From assembly GCF_003385215.1 (NCBI RefSeq), contig NZ_PQHW01000028.1, forward strand, positions 1-64,000: DNA of 64,000 nucleotides. Direction: 5' to 3'. Positions 1-7,552 of this stretch are shown in pieces; the first letter of the stretch is position 1, and each line of letters begins with the position of its first letter. Source of the DNA: Amycolatopsis thermalba. GTDB taxonomy: Bacteria > Actinomycetota > Actinomycetes > Mycobacteriales > Pseudonocardiaceae. The notes beneath the pieces are model-generated. The model was not told the origin of the DNA and made no database searches. It saw only the letters and a list, made by a program, of their open reading frames with translations. Made by a program: the position numbers and the translations under genes.

Positions 1-60
1 GCCCAGACGGGCCAACTCGACGGCGCGCTGACGGAACTCAGGCGGGTGTGGTGCAGGCAC
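1..60 (-). CDS. IS3-type transposase OrfA, N-terminal fragment cut by window edge
   Basis: Only the first 20 codons are in the window, read leftwards from a GTG at 60. The GGAGGAT at about 66-72 is a well-placed ribosome binding site. The peptide contains PPEFRQRAVELARLG, which resembles the start of helix-turn-helix OrfA proteins of IS3-family elements; in that family the domain binds the element ends. If so, an insertion sequence lies to the left and its end should fall within 61-213, where I could not define a terminal inverted repeat or a target duplication. The assignment rests on this short stretch, so completeness and subgroup cannot be judged. Confidence 0.55.
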   Translation of the reverse strand, partial: MPAPHPPEFRQRAVELARLG

Positions 61-213
61 CGCAACATCCTCCCCGGTAACCGACGGTCACCTCAGGTCA
101 GGTGTCCGGGCCACAGGGCCAAGCTCAGTCCCCACCCTGTCAGCAGCACGCCACCGGGCCCCCGCAGAAACCCAGCCGGACCGACGGGGCGCTCAGGGCG
201 GCTGGTGATTCGG

Positions 214-996
214 TCACGCCGCCGTCGTGTCGGGCTGCAGGGCGGGGCCGAGCAGGAGCCCGCCGTCCGCGACGAACTCCGAGCCCGTGACGAATGAGGC
301 GTCGGCCGAGGTGACGTAGAGGAGCAGAGCGGTGATGTCGGCCGGGGTGCCCAACCGCGGGATGGCGTACGGCTCGGGCGAGAAGAAGTCCGCGATGGGC
401 GGCTGGCCCGCGATCGGCTCGCTGATCAACGGGGTGGAGATGACGCCGGGGTGGATGGAGTTGACCCGGATGCCGTCCCGGCCCAGCTCCAGCGCGGCGG
501 TCCTGGTGAGCCCGCGCAGCGCCCATTTGCTGGCGACGTAGGGCGCGTAGAGCGACGTGCCGACGTGGGCCATCGTGGAGGCGATGTTGACGATCACTCC
601 GCCGCCGTTGCGGCGCAGTGACGGGGTCACGGCCTTGATGCCGAGGAACGCGCCGGTGAGGTTGACGTCGAGAATGCGGTCCCAGACCCGCCGTTCGATC
701 GCCTCGATCGGCACTGCGGGGTTCTGGACGCCGGCGTTGTTGACCAGCACCGCGATCGGCCCGAAATGGCGTTCGGTCTCGGTGACCGTCGCGGCCCAGG
801 CGTCCTCATCGGTGACGTCCAGGCGGACGAACAGTGCCCGCTCGCCGAGTTCGGCGGCGAGTTCTTCGCCCGGCCCTTCGGAGAGCGCGGCGATGACGAC
901 GTTCGCCCCCTCCTCGTGGTAGGCCCGGACGTGGCTGGCGCCCTGCCCGCCGGTGCCGCCGGTGACGAGAACGGTGTGCTTGTCGAAGCGTCCCAT
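214..996 (-). CDS. SDR family NAD(P)-dependent oxidoreductase
   Basis: A 260-residue classical short-chain dehydrogenase of the usual length. The cofactor motif TGGTGGQG is at residues 12-19, NNAG at 86-89, the catalytic serine at 140 and the YxxxK pair at Y153/K157. It should be a soluble cytoplasmic enzyme that oxidises an alcohol or reduces a carbonyl; the substrate is not evident. It is transcribed divergently from a TetR gene at 1106, and two inverted repeats lie between them, so repression by that TetR is a reasonable inference. The ATG at 996 fits the conserved N-terminus. Confidence 0.9.
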   Translation of the reverse strand: MGRFDKHTVLVTGGTGGQGASHVRAYHEEGANVVIAALSEGPGEELAAELGERALFVRLDVTDEDAWAATVTETERHFGPIAVLVNNAGVQNPAVPIEAIERRVWDRILDVNLTGAFLGIKAVTPSLRRNGGGVIVNIASTMAHVGTSLYAPYVASKWALRGLTRTAALELGRDGIRVNSIHPGVISTPLISEPIAGQPPIADFFSPEPYAIPRLGTPADITALLLYVTSADASFVTGSEFVADGGLLLGPALQPDTTAA

Positions 997-1018
997 GACG
1001 CGGTCCTCTCTACAAACG

Positions 1019-1088
1019 GAGGTGAGTCGAGTGACTCACCTCGCCACCAAGCTACGTCCACGACAGGTGGTGAGTCAAGTGACTCGTC
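1019..1088. promoter_or_regulatory. twin TetR-type operators in a divergent promoter
   Basis: Two related inverted repeats lie in the SDR/TetR intergenic region. Site 1 (1021-1040) has arms GGTGAGTC and GACTCACC around GAGT. Site 2 (1069-1088) has GGTGAGTC and GACTCGTC around AAGT, so its right arm is degenerate. The sites are 48 bp apart start to start. This layout fits autoregulation of the TetR gene and repression of the SDR gene, which is inference. Confidence 0.65.
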
Positions 1089-1105
1089 TCGCGTAGGATG
1101 CGTCC

Positions 1106-1741
1106 ATGACGACGGAGTCTTCGACCTACCACCGGCGCGTCGCCGAGCAGAAGCGGGCAGCCATCATCGAGGCGGCCACCCGACTGTTCCTCGACGGCGG
1201 GTACGCCGGCACGTCGTTGGCCAAGGTCGCCGAGGCAGCTGGGGTGTCGAAGGCGACCCTGTTCAAGCAGTTCCCGACCAAGGCGGCGCTGTTCGACGCG
1301 ATCGTGACGGAGTCCTGGAAGGTCGAGGACGAAGGCGACCTCCGCCCACCGACGGGCGACCTGCGGGCGGGCCTGACTGCGATCGGCCGCCGGTACGTTG
1401 CCCTCCTTACCCGGCCCGGCATGGCGGCCCTCTTCCGCATCGTCATCGCCGAGCTGCCACGCTTCCCCGAGTTGGGCGAGGCCCACTTCGAGCGCGGCAA
1501 GATGCCCTACTTTGACTCGGTACGCCGGTATCTCGACACCGAGAAAGCCCTAGGAACGGCCAAGCTGGACGACACGGAGCTGGCAGCTACCCAGTTTCTC
1601 GGGATGATCTCCAACTACGTCTTCTGGCCCCGGATGCTGCTCATGAACTGGTCTCCCGACGACGCATCGATGGCACACGTCGTGGACGAGGCCGTACTGA
1701 TGATGGAAGCCAGATACGGCGTCGCGAACACCACCAACTGA
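1106..1741 (+). CDS. TetR family transcriptional regulator
   Basis: A 211-residue regulator with an N-terminal TetR helix-turn-helix (about residues 14-60; TSLAKVAEAAGVSKATLFKQ, then FPTKAALF) and a C-terminal helical ligand domain that cannot be assigned to a ligand class by eye. It is divergent from the SDR gene and preceded by the two inverted repeats at 1019-1088, so it probably represses both itself and the oxidoreductase. The ATG at 1106 is the natural start because the helix-turn-helix begins at the usual distance from it. Confidence 0.88.
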   Translation: MTTESSTYHRRVAEQKRAAIIEAATRLFLDGGYAGTSLAKVAEAAGVSKATLFKQFPTKAALFDAIVTESWKVEDEGDLRPPTGDLRAGLTAIGRRYVALLTRPGMAALFRIVIAELPRFPELGEAHFERGKMPYFDSVRRYLDTEKALGTAKLDDTELAATQFLGMISNYVFWPRMLLMNWSPDDASMAHVVDEAVLMMEARYGVANTTN

Positions 1742-1769
1742 AGCGGCAGGCGCCGTGTGTGAAGGTTGG

Positions 1770-2439
1770 TCAGCGGGCCGGCAAATAGTGCTCCGATCGA
1801 AACAGCTGCTCGGGGTTCTCCGACCCGAGCCGGTCCCGGGTCAGGCGCTCGGCGAACCCGAGGAAGTCCGCCGAGTGGCGCGGAACCATGAACGGCTGCC
1901 GCATGAACCAGCGGCTCTCCCGGCCCAGCCCGGGCACGCGGTGCCGACCCCACCGGAACCCGAAGTACCGCAGGATCCACCACGGCACGCTGAGCGCGAC
2001 CTTGCTCCAGCCGCCCGCCGGCACGTGCTCGACCGCCGCGTCCGCCCCGCCCGGTCCGCGCTGCCCGGTCCAGTCGCGCAGCAACCGCACGATCGGCCGG
2101 TCGCCCTTGCGCGAGCCGGTAGTGGTCGAAGTGCTTGAGGTGGCCGTGGCCGAACGCGTCCGCGCCGAGGCGGTCGTACAGCTCTTCCAGCAGCGGCAGG
2201 ACCGCCGGGTTGCGCACGGCGCCGGCGTCGAGGTAGGCGTGCGGGACCTGGCGGAGCTCGACGTCCAGCTGGGCGCCCGGCCGGGGCAGGAACGTCACCG
2301 AACCCGGTTTGCGGAGCAGGCAGACCAGGGGGAGCGGCACGTCGCCGCGGACGCGGAGCTCCGGGCCAAACAGCGTCCGGACCCGGCCGACCAGGGCATG
2401 GGCGCCCACGAACACGGGGTTCTCCGGTGTCTGCCGCAC
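1770..2439 (-). pseudogene. hypothetical protein gene broken by a frameshift
   Basis: Coding character starts at a GTG at 2439 (reads RQTPENPVFVGAHALVGRV) and stays in one frame to about 2110, giving roughly 110 residues. It then continues in another frame from about 2108 to a stop at 1770 (KGDRPIVRLLRDW onward, ending SEHYLPAR). A single extra base near 2105-2112, at the GCGCAAGGG run, would rejoin the halves into about 223 residues. I do not recognise the family. The second half is rich in Trp and Arg and has the hydrophobic stretch VPWWILRYFGF. It may be a remnant of a longer protein, or a sequence error may have split an intact gene. It is divergent from the photolyase gene. Confidence 0.55.
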
Positions 2440-2525
2440 ATGATCTAGACGTACGCACGGTCACCGGCGTTCCTGGCCGAGTAGTCGCCGAGCCGGATTG
2501 ACCCGGATCGCCTAGAGTCGGACCG

Positions 2526-3881
2526 GTGGGTACCGCCTTGTTATGGTTTCGGCGCGATTTGCGGTTGGCCGACCTGCCCGCCCTGCTGAGCGCGAGCGAA
2601 CGCGCCACCCGGGTACTCGCGCTGTACGTGCTGGATGAAGCGCTGCTGAAGCCGGCGGGCAGGCCACGGCAGGCGTTCCTGTACGGGTGCCTGGAGTCGC
2701 TGGCGGAGAGCCTGGACGGGCGGCTGATGGTGGTGCACGGCGATCCCGTGCGCGAGGTGCCGCGAGTGGCCCGGTCGATCGGTGCGGGCAGCGTGCACGT
2801 CAGCACCGACACCGGGCCGTACGGACGCCGCCGGGACCGGGCGGTGGCCGAGGCGCTGGGGGAGATCGAGTGGGTCGAGTGCGGTTCGTCCTACGCCGTG
2901 ACCCCGGGCCGCATCACCAAACCGGACGGCGAGCCGTACCGGGTGTTCAGCGCGTTCTACCGGGCCTGGTGCCGGCACGGGTGGCGCGCCCCGGCCGCGC
3001 GGTCCGAAGTGGACTGGCTCGAACCGGAGGAACCGTTTCGCCTGCCCGGAATCCCCGACCTGGGCTCGATGTCCCTGCCGCGCCCGGGCGAGGCTGCCGC
3101 GCGTGAGGCGTGGGAGAGGTTCCTCGACGGCGGTCTGGACGGTTACGCGACCGACCGCGACCGCCCCGACCGGCCCGCCACGACGCGGCTGTCGCCGTAC
3201 CTGCGCTGGGGCTGCATCCACCCGCGCACGCTGCTGGCCGGTCTGGATGCGGTGCGTGGCAAGGACGCCGAGTCGCTTCGCAGCGAGCTGGCGTGGCGCG
3301 AGTTCTACGCGGACGTGCTGTACCACCGCCCGGAAACCGCGCGGCGGAACTACGACAGCCGGTTCGACGAGCTGGAGTACGACACCGACCTGGACGCTTT
3401 CGAGCGGTGGCGCACGGGCCGGACGGGCTACCCGATCGTCGACGCGGGGATGCGGCAGCTGCTCGCGGAGGGCTGGATGCACAACCGGGTGCGGATGATC
3501 GTGGCGAGTTTCCTGGTCAAGGACCTGCACCAGCCGTGGTGGCTGGGCGCGCGGCACTTCATGAACAGTTTGGTTGATGGCGACCTGGCGTCCAACCAGC
3601 TGAACTGGCAGTGGGTGGCGGGCACGGGAACGGACCCGGCGCCGTTCTTCCGCGTCTTCAACCCCACCACCCAGGGCGAAAAGTTCGACCCGAACGGCGA
3701 CTACGTGCGACGGTACGTGCCGGAACTACGGGAGATTCCAGGGAAAGCCGTGCACCAACCCTGGAAGTTGCCGCACCCCCCGAAGAACTACCCGTCCCCG
3801 ATGGTGGACCACGCGGAGGAACGAAAGGTAGCGCTAACCCGCTTCAACGCAATCAACCAGAGCGCGCAGCGCAGCCTTTGA
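2526..3881 (+). CDS. phr: deoxyribodipyrimidine photo-lyase
   Basis: A 451-residue photolyase/cryptochrome-family protein of typical length. An N-terminal Rossmann-type antenna domain (starting LLWFRRDLRLADLPAL) is followed by the FAD-binding helical domain, with the signatures RLSPYLRWGCIHPR, ELAWREFYADVL, GYPIVDAGMRQLLAEGWMHN and DLASNQLNWQWVAGTGTD. In the family it uses blue light and reduced FAD to split cyclobutane pyrimidine dimers in the cytoplasm. The start is a GTG at 2526. The gene stands alone, followed by a large inverted repeat (3892-4041) that may terminate it. Class I CPD photolyase is most likely; a cryptochrome-like role cannot be excluded by eye. Confidence 0.93.
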   Translation: MGTALLWFRRDLRLADLPALLSASERATRVLALYVLDEALLKPAGRPRQAFLYGCLESLAESLDGRLMVVHGDPVREVPRVARSIGAGSVHVSTDTGPYGRRRDRAVAEALGEIEWVECGSSYAVTPGRITKPDGEPYRVFSAFYRAWCRHGWRAPAARSEVDWLEPEEPFRLPGIPDLGSMSLPRPGEAAAREAWERFLDGGLDGYATDRDRPDRPATTRLSPYLRWGCIHPRTLLAGLDAVRGKDAESLRSELAWREFYADVLYHRPETARRNYDSRFDELEYDTDLDAFERWRTGRTGYPIVDAGMRQLLAEGWMHNRVRMIVASFLVKDLHQPWWLGARHFMNSLVDGDLASNQLNWQWVAGTGTDPAPFFRVFNPTTQGEKFDPNGDYVRRYVPELREIPGKAVHQPWKLPHPPKNYPSPMVDHAEERKVALTRFNAINQSAQRSL

Positions 3882-3891
3882 ACCCAAGGTA

Positions 3892-4041
3892 GCTGGGTGG
3901 TCATCCCGTCGCCGGGAACTGGACGATCACTTTGAGCCAGGCCCGCAACATCCGCTGCCAACGCGAGATGACATGCCAACCTTGCGGGCCTGGCTCAAAG
4001 TGATACACACAAACCGGAAGGCGACGGGATGACCACCCAGC
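3892..4041. repeat. nested perfect inverted repeat (22-bp and 23-bp stems)
   Basis: Two concentric perfect inverted repeats. The outer arms are 3892-3913 and 4020-4041 (22 of 22 pairing; begins GCTGGGTGG). The inner arms are 3926-3948 and 3982-4004 (23 of 23; begins ATCACTTTGAGCC). A loop of about 33 nt closes the structure. It begins 11 bp after the photolyase stop, so it could terminate phr transcription. Its length, perfection and lack of a T tract make it unlike an ordinary terminator, and a small non-autonomous mobile element is also possible. Confidence 0.8.
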
Positions 4042-4202
4042 GACCACCTGCCCGAGGTGAGATAACAACGGTCCCCGTCATCCCGGAGCCTGCCCGTCCG
4101 GCGAGGACATCTTTTGATCTTTAAACCGGCGGCTTGGGCAGGCGGGGAGTCCGCCCTGCGGGCGGGAGCGCCTCACGGCGCCGGAAGGTCACCTTCCGAC
4201 CA

Positions 4203-4320
4203 CCCCCGCCCCCGATGCCTGATTGTGTTTCAGTCGCCGAGCAGTCGTGTCAAGGCGGGAAAGAGTACCTTGACACGCCTGATCGGCGACCAAAAGCGGG
4301 CTGTGGATCGGGGGCGGGGG
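4203..4320. repeat. three-stem hairpin element, copy 1
   Basis: Three nested stems. The outer stem pairs 4203-4216 with 4307-4320 (C5GC5GAT against its complement). The middle stem pairs GTCGCCGA at 4233-4240 with TCGGCGAC at 4283-4290. The inner core is 4249-4274: GTCAAGG, then CGGGAAAGAGTA, then CCTTGAC. A second copy with the same architecture and almost the same core lies at 16560-16660. This copy sits between the convergent phr and ABC permease genes. A bidirectional terminator or a structured repeat element are both plausible. Confidence 0.75.
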
Positions 4321-4334
4321 AGGTCTGGTTGGGG

Positions 4335-4508
4335 TAGTCGGTGCTGTCGCGTTGCCGGGCGGCGGTTGTGCAGGGCTGCCGCGCGGCCCCGGGGGTAGTC
4401 GGTGCTGTCGCGTTGCCGGGCGGCGGTTGTGCAGGGCTGCCGCGCGGCCCCGGGGGTAGTCGGTGCTGTCGCGTTGCCGGGCGGCGGTTGTGCAGGGCTG
4501 CCGCGCGG
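4335..4508. repeat. 61-bp tandem repeat, about 2.9 copies
   Basis: Direct repeats start at 4335, 4396 and 4457 (each TAGTCGGTGCTGTCGCG), giving an exact 61-bp period; the third copy decays after about 4508. Copies are almost identical. The block is downstream of the ABC permease stop and contains no credible gene. Nothing else was recognised in 3882-4573 apart from this and the two hairpin elements. Confidence 0.85.
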
Positions 4509-4573
4509 TCAGGCTGATTACCGGCCCGCTTGCGTTCCCGGCCGCCGGTCATGCAGGCCCGCCGCCGGTCTTC

Positions 4574-5761
4574 CTACAGCCGCAGTGCTGCCCGTAGCCT
4601 TACCCGGCTTCCCGTCTGCAGCACCGCGTTCCGGTACACCCGGCCGCTCACCCAGGTCAGCAGCGCCCCGAACAGCACGGTCAGCACGAGCGCCACCGCC
4701 ACCTCCCACGTCGCGGCCACCCCGGCGGCGATCCGGCCCGGCATGAGGATCGGTGAGAACACCGGGATCAGCGACAGCACCTGTGCGCCCGTGGAATCCG
4801 GGTCCTGGATCAGCACGTTGAACCCCGCCACGAAGCCCACCATCAGCGTCATGCTCACCGGCGTCACCACCGACGCCGTGTCCTCCTGCCGCGACACCAG
4901 CGAACCGGCCGCCGCGTAGACCGTCGCGTACAGGAAGAACCCCAGCAGGTACCACAGCAAGCCCCAGGCGACCGTGCCGATCGCGACCCCGCCCAGCGTC
5001 AGCACGCCGCTACCGACCGTCATCGCCAGTCCGGCCACCGCCAGGATCAGCAACTGCACCAACCCGACCAGCCCGAGCCCGATCACCTTCCCCAGCATCA
5101 GCTGCCACGGCCGCAGCGTGGACAGGAGGATCTCCACGACCCGGCTCGCCTTTTCCTCGACCACGCCCTGCGCGACCATGCCGCCGTAGGCCTGGATCGC
5201 GAAGAACATGAGGAACACGATCACCAGCCCGACCGCGAGCCGCTGGCCGGCGTCCGCGTCTCGGGGTTCCAGCTCGGTCAACTGGACCTGCGCCTGCCCC
5301 ACCTCCCGCATCACCTGCGCCGGGTCGAGGTCGGCCTCCAGCAGCTTCGCGTCCAGCACCTGCTGCTGCGCGATCCCGTTCAGCACGGCCCGCAGCCGCT
5401 GGTCCAGCTCCGATTCCACCACCACCCGCAGGTCGGCGGCGCTGCCGGAGACCAGCGCGTCCAGATCACCGTCGCGCACCTGCTGCTCGCCCTGTTCCGG
5501 GCTCGCCACCAGCACCGTCTCGACGTGCGAGCCGGCCGCTTCGGCCGCCTCCCGCAGCTGCGCCGCGATGCCCGTGGTCTGCCCGGTCAGCCCGACCTTC
5601 GACGTGTCCGCGTCCTTGATCAGCGTCGCCTGCAGCAGCAGGTACCCGGCCAGCACCAGCAGGATCACCACGGTCCCGACGACGAACGACCGCGTGCGCA
5701 GGCGCGTGTTGAGCTCCCGCCGCGCGACCAGGAACACACCCTTGATGGGCGAGACCGTCAT
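4574..5761 (-). CDS. ABC transporter permease (ABC-2 type, NatB-like)
   Basis: A 395-residue membrane protein. One N-terminal transmembrane helix (about residues 24-45) follows a short cytoplasmic leader containing RRELNTRLRTRSF, then a long extracytoplasmic segment and about five C-terminal helices. This is the ABC-2/NatB export architecture. The ATG at 5761 overlaps the stop of the ATPase gene as ATGA, which fixes the start and implies translational coupling. With the ATPase and upstream TetR it forms an efflux-type operon; the substrate (sodium, drug or lipid) is unknown. Confidence 0.88.
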   Translation of the reverse strand: MTVSPIKGVFLVARRELNTRLRTRSFVVGTVVILLVLAGYLLLQATLIKDADTSKVGLTGQTTGIAAQLREAAEAAGSHVETVLVASPEQGEQQVRDGDLDALVSGSAADLRVVVESELDQRLRAVLNGIAQQQVLDAKLLEADLDPAQVMREVGQAQVQLTELEPRDADAGQRLAVGLVIVFLMFFAIQAYGGMVAQGVVEEKASRVVEILLSTLRPWQLMLGKVIGLGLVGLVQLLILAVAGLAMTVGSGVLTLGGVAIGTVAWGLLWYLLGFFLYATVYAAAGSLVSRQEDTASVVTPVSMTLMVGFVAGFNVLIQDPDSTGAQVLSLIPVFSPILMPGRIAAGVAATWEVAVALVLTVLFGALLTWVSGRVYRNAVLQTGSRVRLRAALRL

Positions 5762-6684
5762 TCCCCGCTCCCCGTGACCACGTTCCGGAACAGCTCGGCC
5801 AGGCTCGGCCGCCGCCACCGGAATTCTCGCACCGCCCCGGTCGCCAGCGCGGCCGACAGCACGTGCTGGTCGTCCACCCCCGGATCCAGCTCCAGCACGG
5901 TCCGGCCCGGCTCCTCGGCGACCACCCGGACCCCGGCCAGCTCCTTGGCCCAGCCCGGAGCGGCCTCCGGCGCGGACACCACCAGCCGCGACCCGGCTGC
6001 GGAGGTCAGCTCCGCCACCGTCCCGCACGCGACCATCCGTCCGTTTTGGATGATCCCGACGCGGTCGCACAACCGCTCGACCAGATCCAGCTGGTGGCTG
6101 GAGAACACCACCGGCACGCCGGTCGCCGCCTTCTCCCGCAGCACCTCGCTCATCACGTCGACCGCGATCGGGTCCAGCCCGGAGAACGGCTCGTCCAGCA
6201 CCAGCAGCGCCGGATCGTGCACGAGCGCGGCAGCGAGCTGCACGCGCTGCTGGTTGCCGAGGCTGAGCTTCTGCACCTCGTCCCGGCGCCGCTCACGCAG
6301 CCCCAGCCGCTCGATCCACCCCTCGGCCGCCTGGTGCGCCCGCGTGTTGTCCAGCCCGTGCAGCTCGGCGAGGTACACCAGCTGGTCGAGCACGCGCATC
6401 TTCGGGTACAGGCCGCGTTCCTCGGGCATGTACCCGATCCGCGTCCGGGTGGCGAGCGTGACCGGGTCACCGCCGAACCGCACCTCGCCGCGGTCCGCCG
6501 CGAGCACGCCCAGCACGATGCGCATCGTCGTGGTCTTGCCGGCGCCGTTGCTGCCGACGAACCCGAACAGCTCACCCGGTCCGACCTCGAAGGAGATGTC
6601 GTCGAGGGCCACCACGGGTCCGTAGCGTTTGGACAGCCGGTCGATGGTCAGGGCTGGTGCGGGCAAGGACGTCCTCGGGGTCAC
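5758..6684 (-). CDS. ABC transporter ATP-binding protein
   Basis: A 308-residue single nucleotide-binding domain with a C-terminal extension, as in NatA-type exporters. The Walker A motif is GSNGAGKTT, the signature is LSLGNQQR (a variant of LSGGQ), Walker B is LLVLDEPFSGLDP and the switch histidine is in VVFSSHQLD. It energises the permease encoded directly downstream. The start is a GTG at 6684 overlapping the upstream TetR stop as GTGA, and its stop overlaps the permease start as ATGA, so three genes are coupled. Confidence 0.93.
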   Translation of the reverse strand: MTPRTSLPAPALTIDRLSKRYGPVVALDDISFEVGPGELFGFVGSNGAGKTTTMRIVLGVLAADRGEVRFGGDPVTLATRTRIGYMPEERGLYPKMRVLDQLVYLAELHGLDNTRAHQAAEGWIERLGLRERRRDEVQKLSLGNQQRVQLAAALVHDPALLVLDEPFSGLDPIAVDVMSEVLREKAATGVPVVFSSHQLDLVERLCDRVGIIQNGRMVACGTVAELTSAAGSRLVVSAPEAAPGWAKELAGVRVVAEEPGRTVLELDPGVDDQHVLSAALATGAVREFRWRRPSLAELFRNVVTGSGE

Positions 6685-7343
6685 AGCGGCCGCAGGGCCG
6701 CGTTGAGGTGGTGGGCCAGTTCGCCGAGCAGCGCCTCGGCCGCGACGTCCGCGGTGGCCGGCCGCAGCGACAGCACGAACGACTGCACCACGAGCAGCAC
6801 CGACCGCGCCTGCACGGCCGTGGATCCGCGCCGGATCGAGCCGTCCCGGTGCCCGGCCTCCAGCAGCGCGACGATGAACTTCTCGCCGAGCCGCTGGGTG
6901 CCGCCGAGCCGTTCCAGCATGTAGGGCACGACCAGTGCGGTGTCCACGTCGAGGATCGTGCGCATCAGCGGGTCGGCGTTGAGCAGCCGCACCGCGGCCA
7001 CCGAGCTGCGCACCAGGCGCGCGCGGGCGGTCGGCGCGTCGGCCCCGCTCACCGTCGCCTGGTGCAGCAGCGCGCCGAACTCGCGGGTCATCAGCGCCGA
7101 CAGCACGCTGTGCACGTCGGGGAAGCGCCGGTAGAGCGTCATCCGGCTGACCTTCGCGGTCCGCGCGATCTCGGCCAGCGTGGTGCGCCGCAGCCCGGAG
7201 GCGAGGACGCACCGGCGCGCGGCGTCGAGCACGACGTCGACGGACACGCGTGCCGCCGTGGGACGTCCGCGGGCGTTCGCGAGCGCGCTGGGGGGCCGGG
7301 CCTCGCCGATCACAGCGCGACTCTCATCGTCCATGGGTCGCAC
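6681..7343 (-). CDS. TetR family transcriptional regulator of the ABC exporter operon
   Basis: A 220-residue TetR protein if the GTG at 7343 is used, or 217 from the ATG at 7334. A leader of about 25 residues precedes the helix-turn-helix (TTLAEIARTAKVSRMTLYRR, then FPDVHSVLSALM). It is the first gene of a coupled TetR-ATPase-permease operon, so it probably senses the exported compound and represses the whole operon. A near-perfect inverted repeat at 7399-7417 is a candidate operator. Confidence 0.88.
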   Translation of the reverse strand: MRPMDDESRAVIGEARPPSALANARGRPTAARVSVDVVLDAARRCVLASGLRRTTLAEIARTAKVSRMTLYRRFPDVHSVLSALMTREFGALLHQATVSGADAPTARARLVRSSVAAVRLLNADPLMRTILDVDTALVVPYMLERLGGTQRLGEKFIVALLEAGHRDGSIRRGSTAVQARSVLLVVQSFVLSLRPATADVAAEALLGELAHHLNAALRPL

Positions 7344-7398
7344 TGCAGCCCGTTGCCGCCATTGTTGACCACCATGCCTCGTGGTTAGTCTGCCCCCA

Positions 7399-7417
7399 CC
7401 GGTACCGAGAGTATCGG
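7399..7417. promoter_or_regulatory. candidate TetR operator upstream of the ABC operon
   Basis: CCGGTAC-CGAGA-GTATCGG is an inverted repeat of 7-bp arms with one mismatch and a 5-bp spacer, about 56 bp upstream of the TetR start. A second, smaller dyad (ACCAC, 7 nt, GTGGT) lies nearby at 7371-7387. The spacing suits a repressor site over the promoter. Assignment to the TetR gene is inference from proximity. Confidence 0.5.
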
Positions 7418-7552
7418 GAAATCCGGCGTGAGGCGCGGTGTCTTTTGTAGGCGGGCGATATTAGACGATCGCGCAGGAGGCGACCGCCGTGACCCGAACG
7501 GGTTCACCAGTTACCAGTAAGCGCTCTGGCCTCGATGTCCCCGTCGGCGCGG

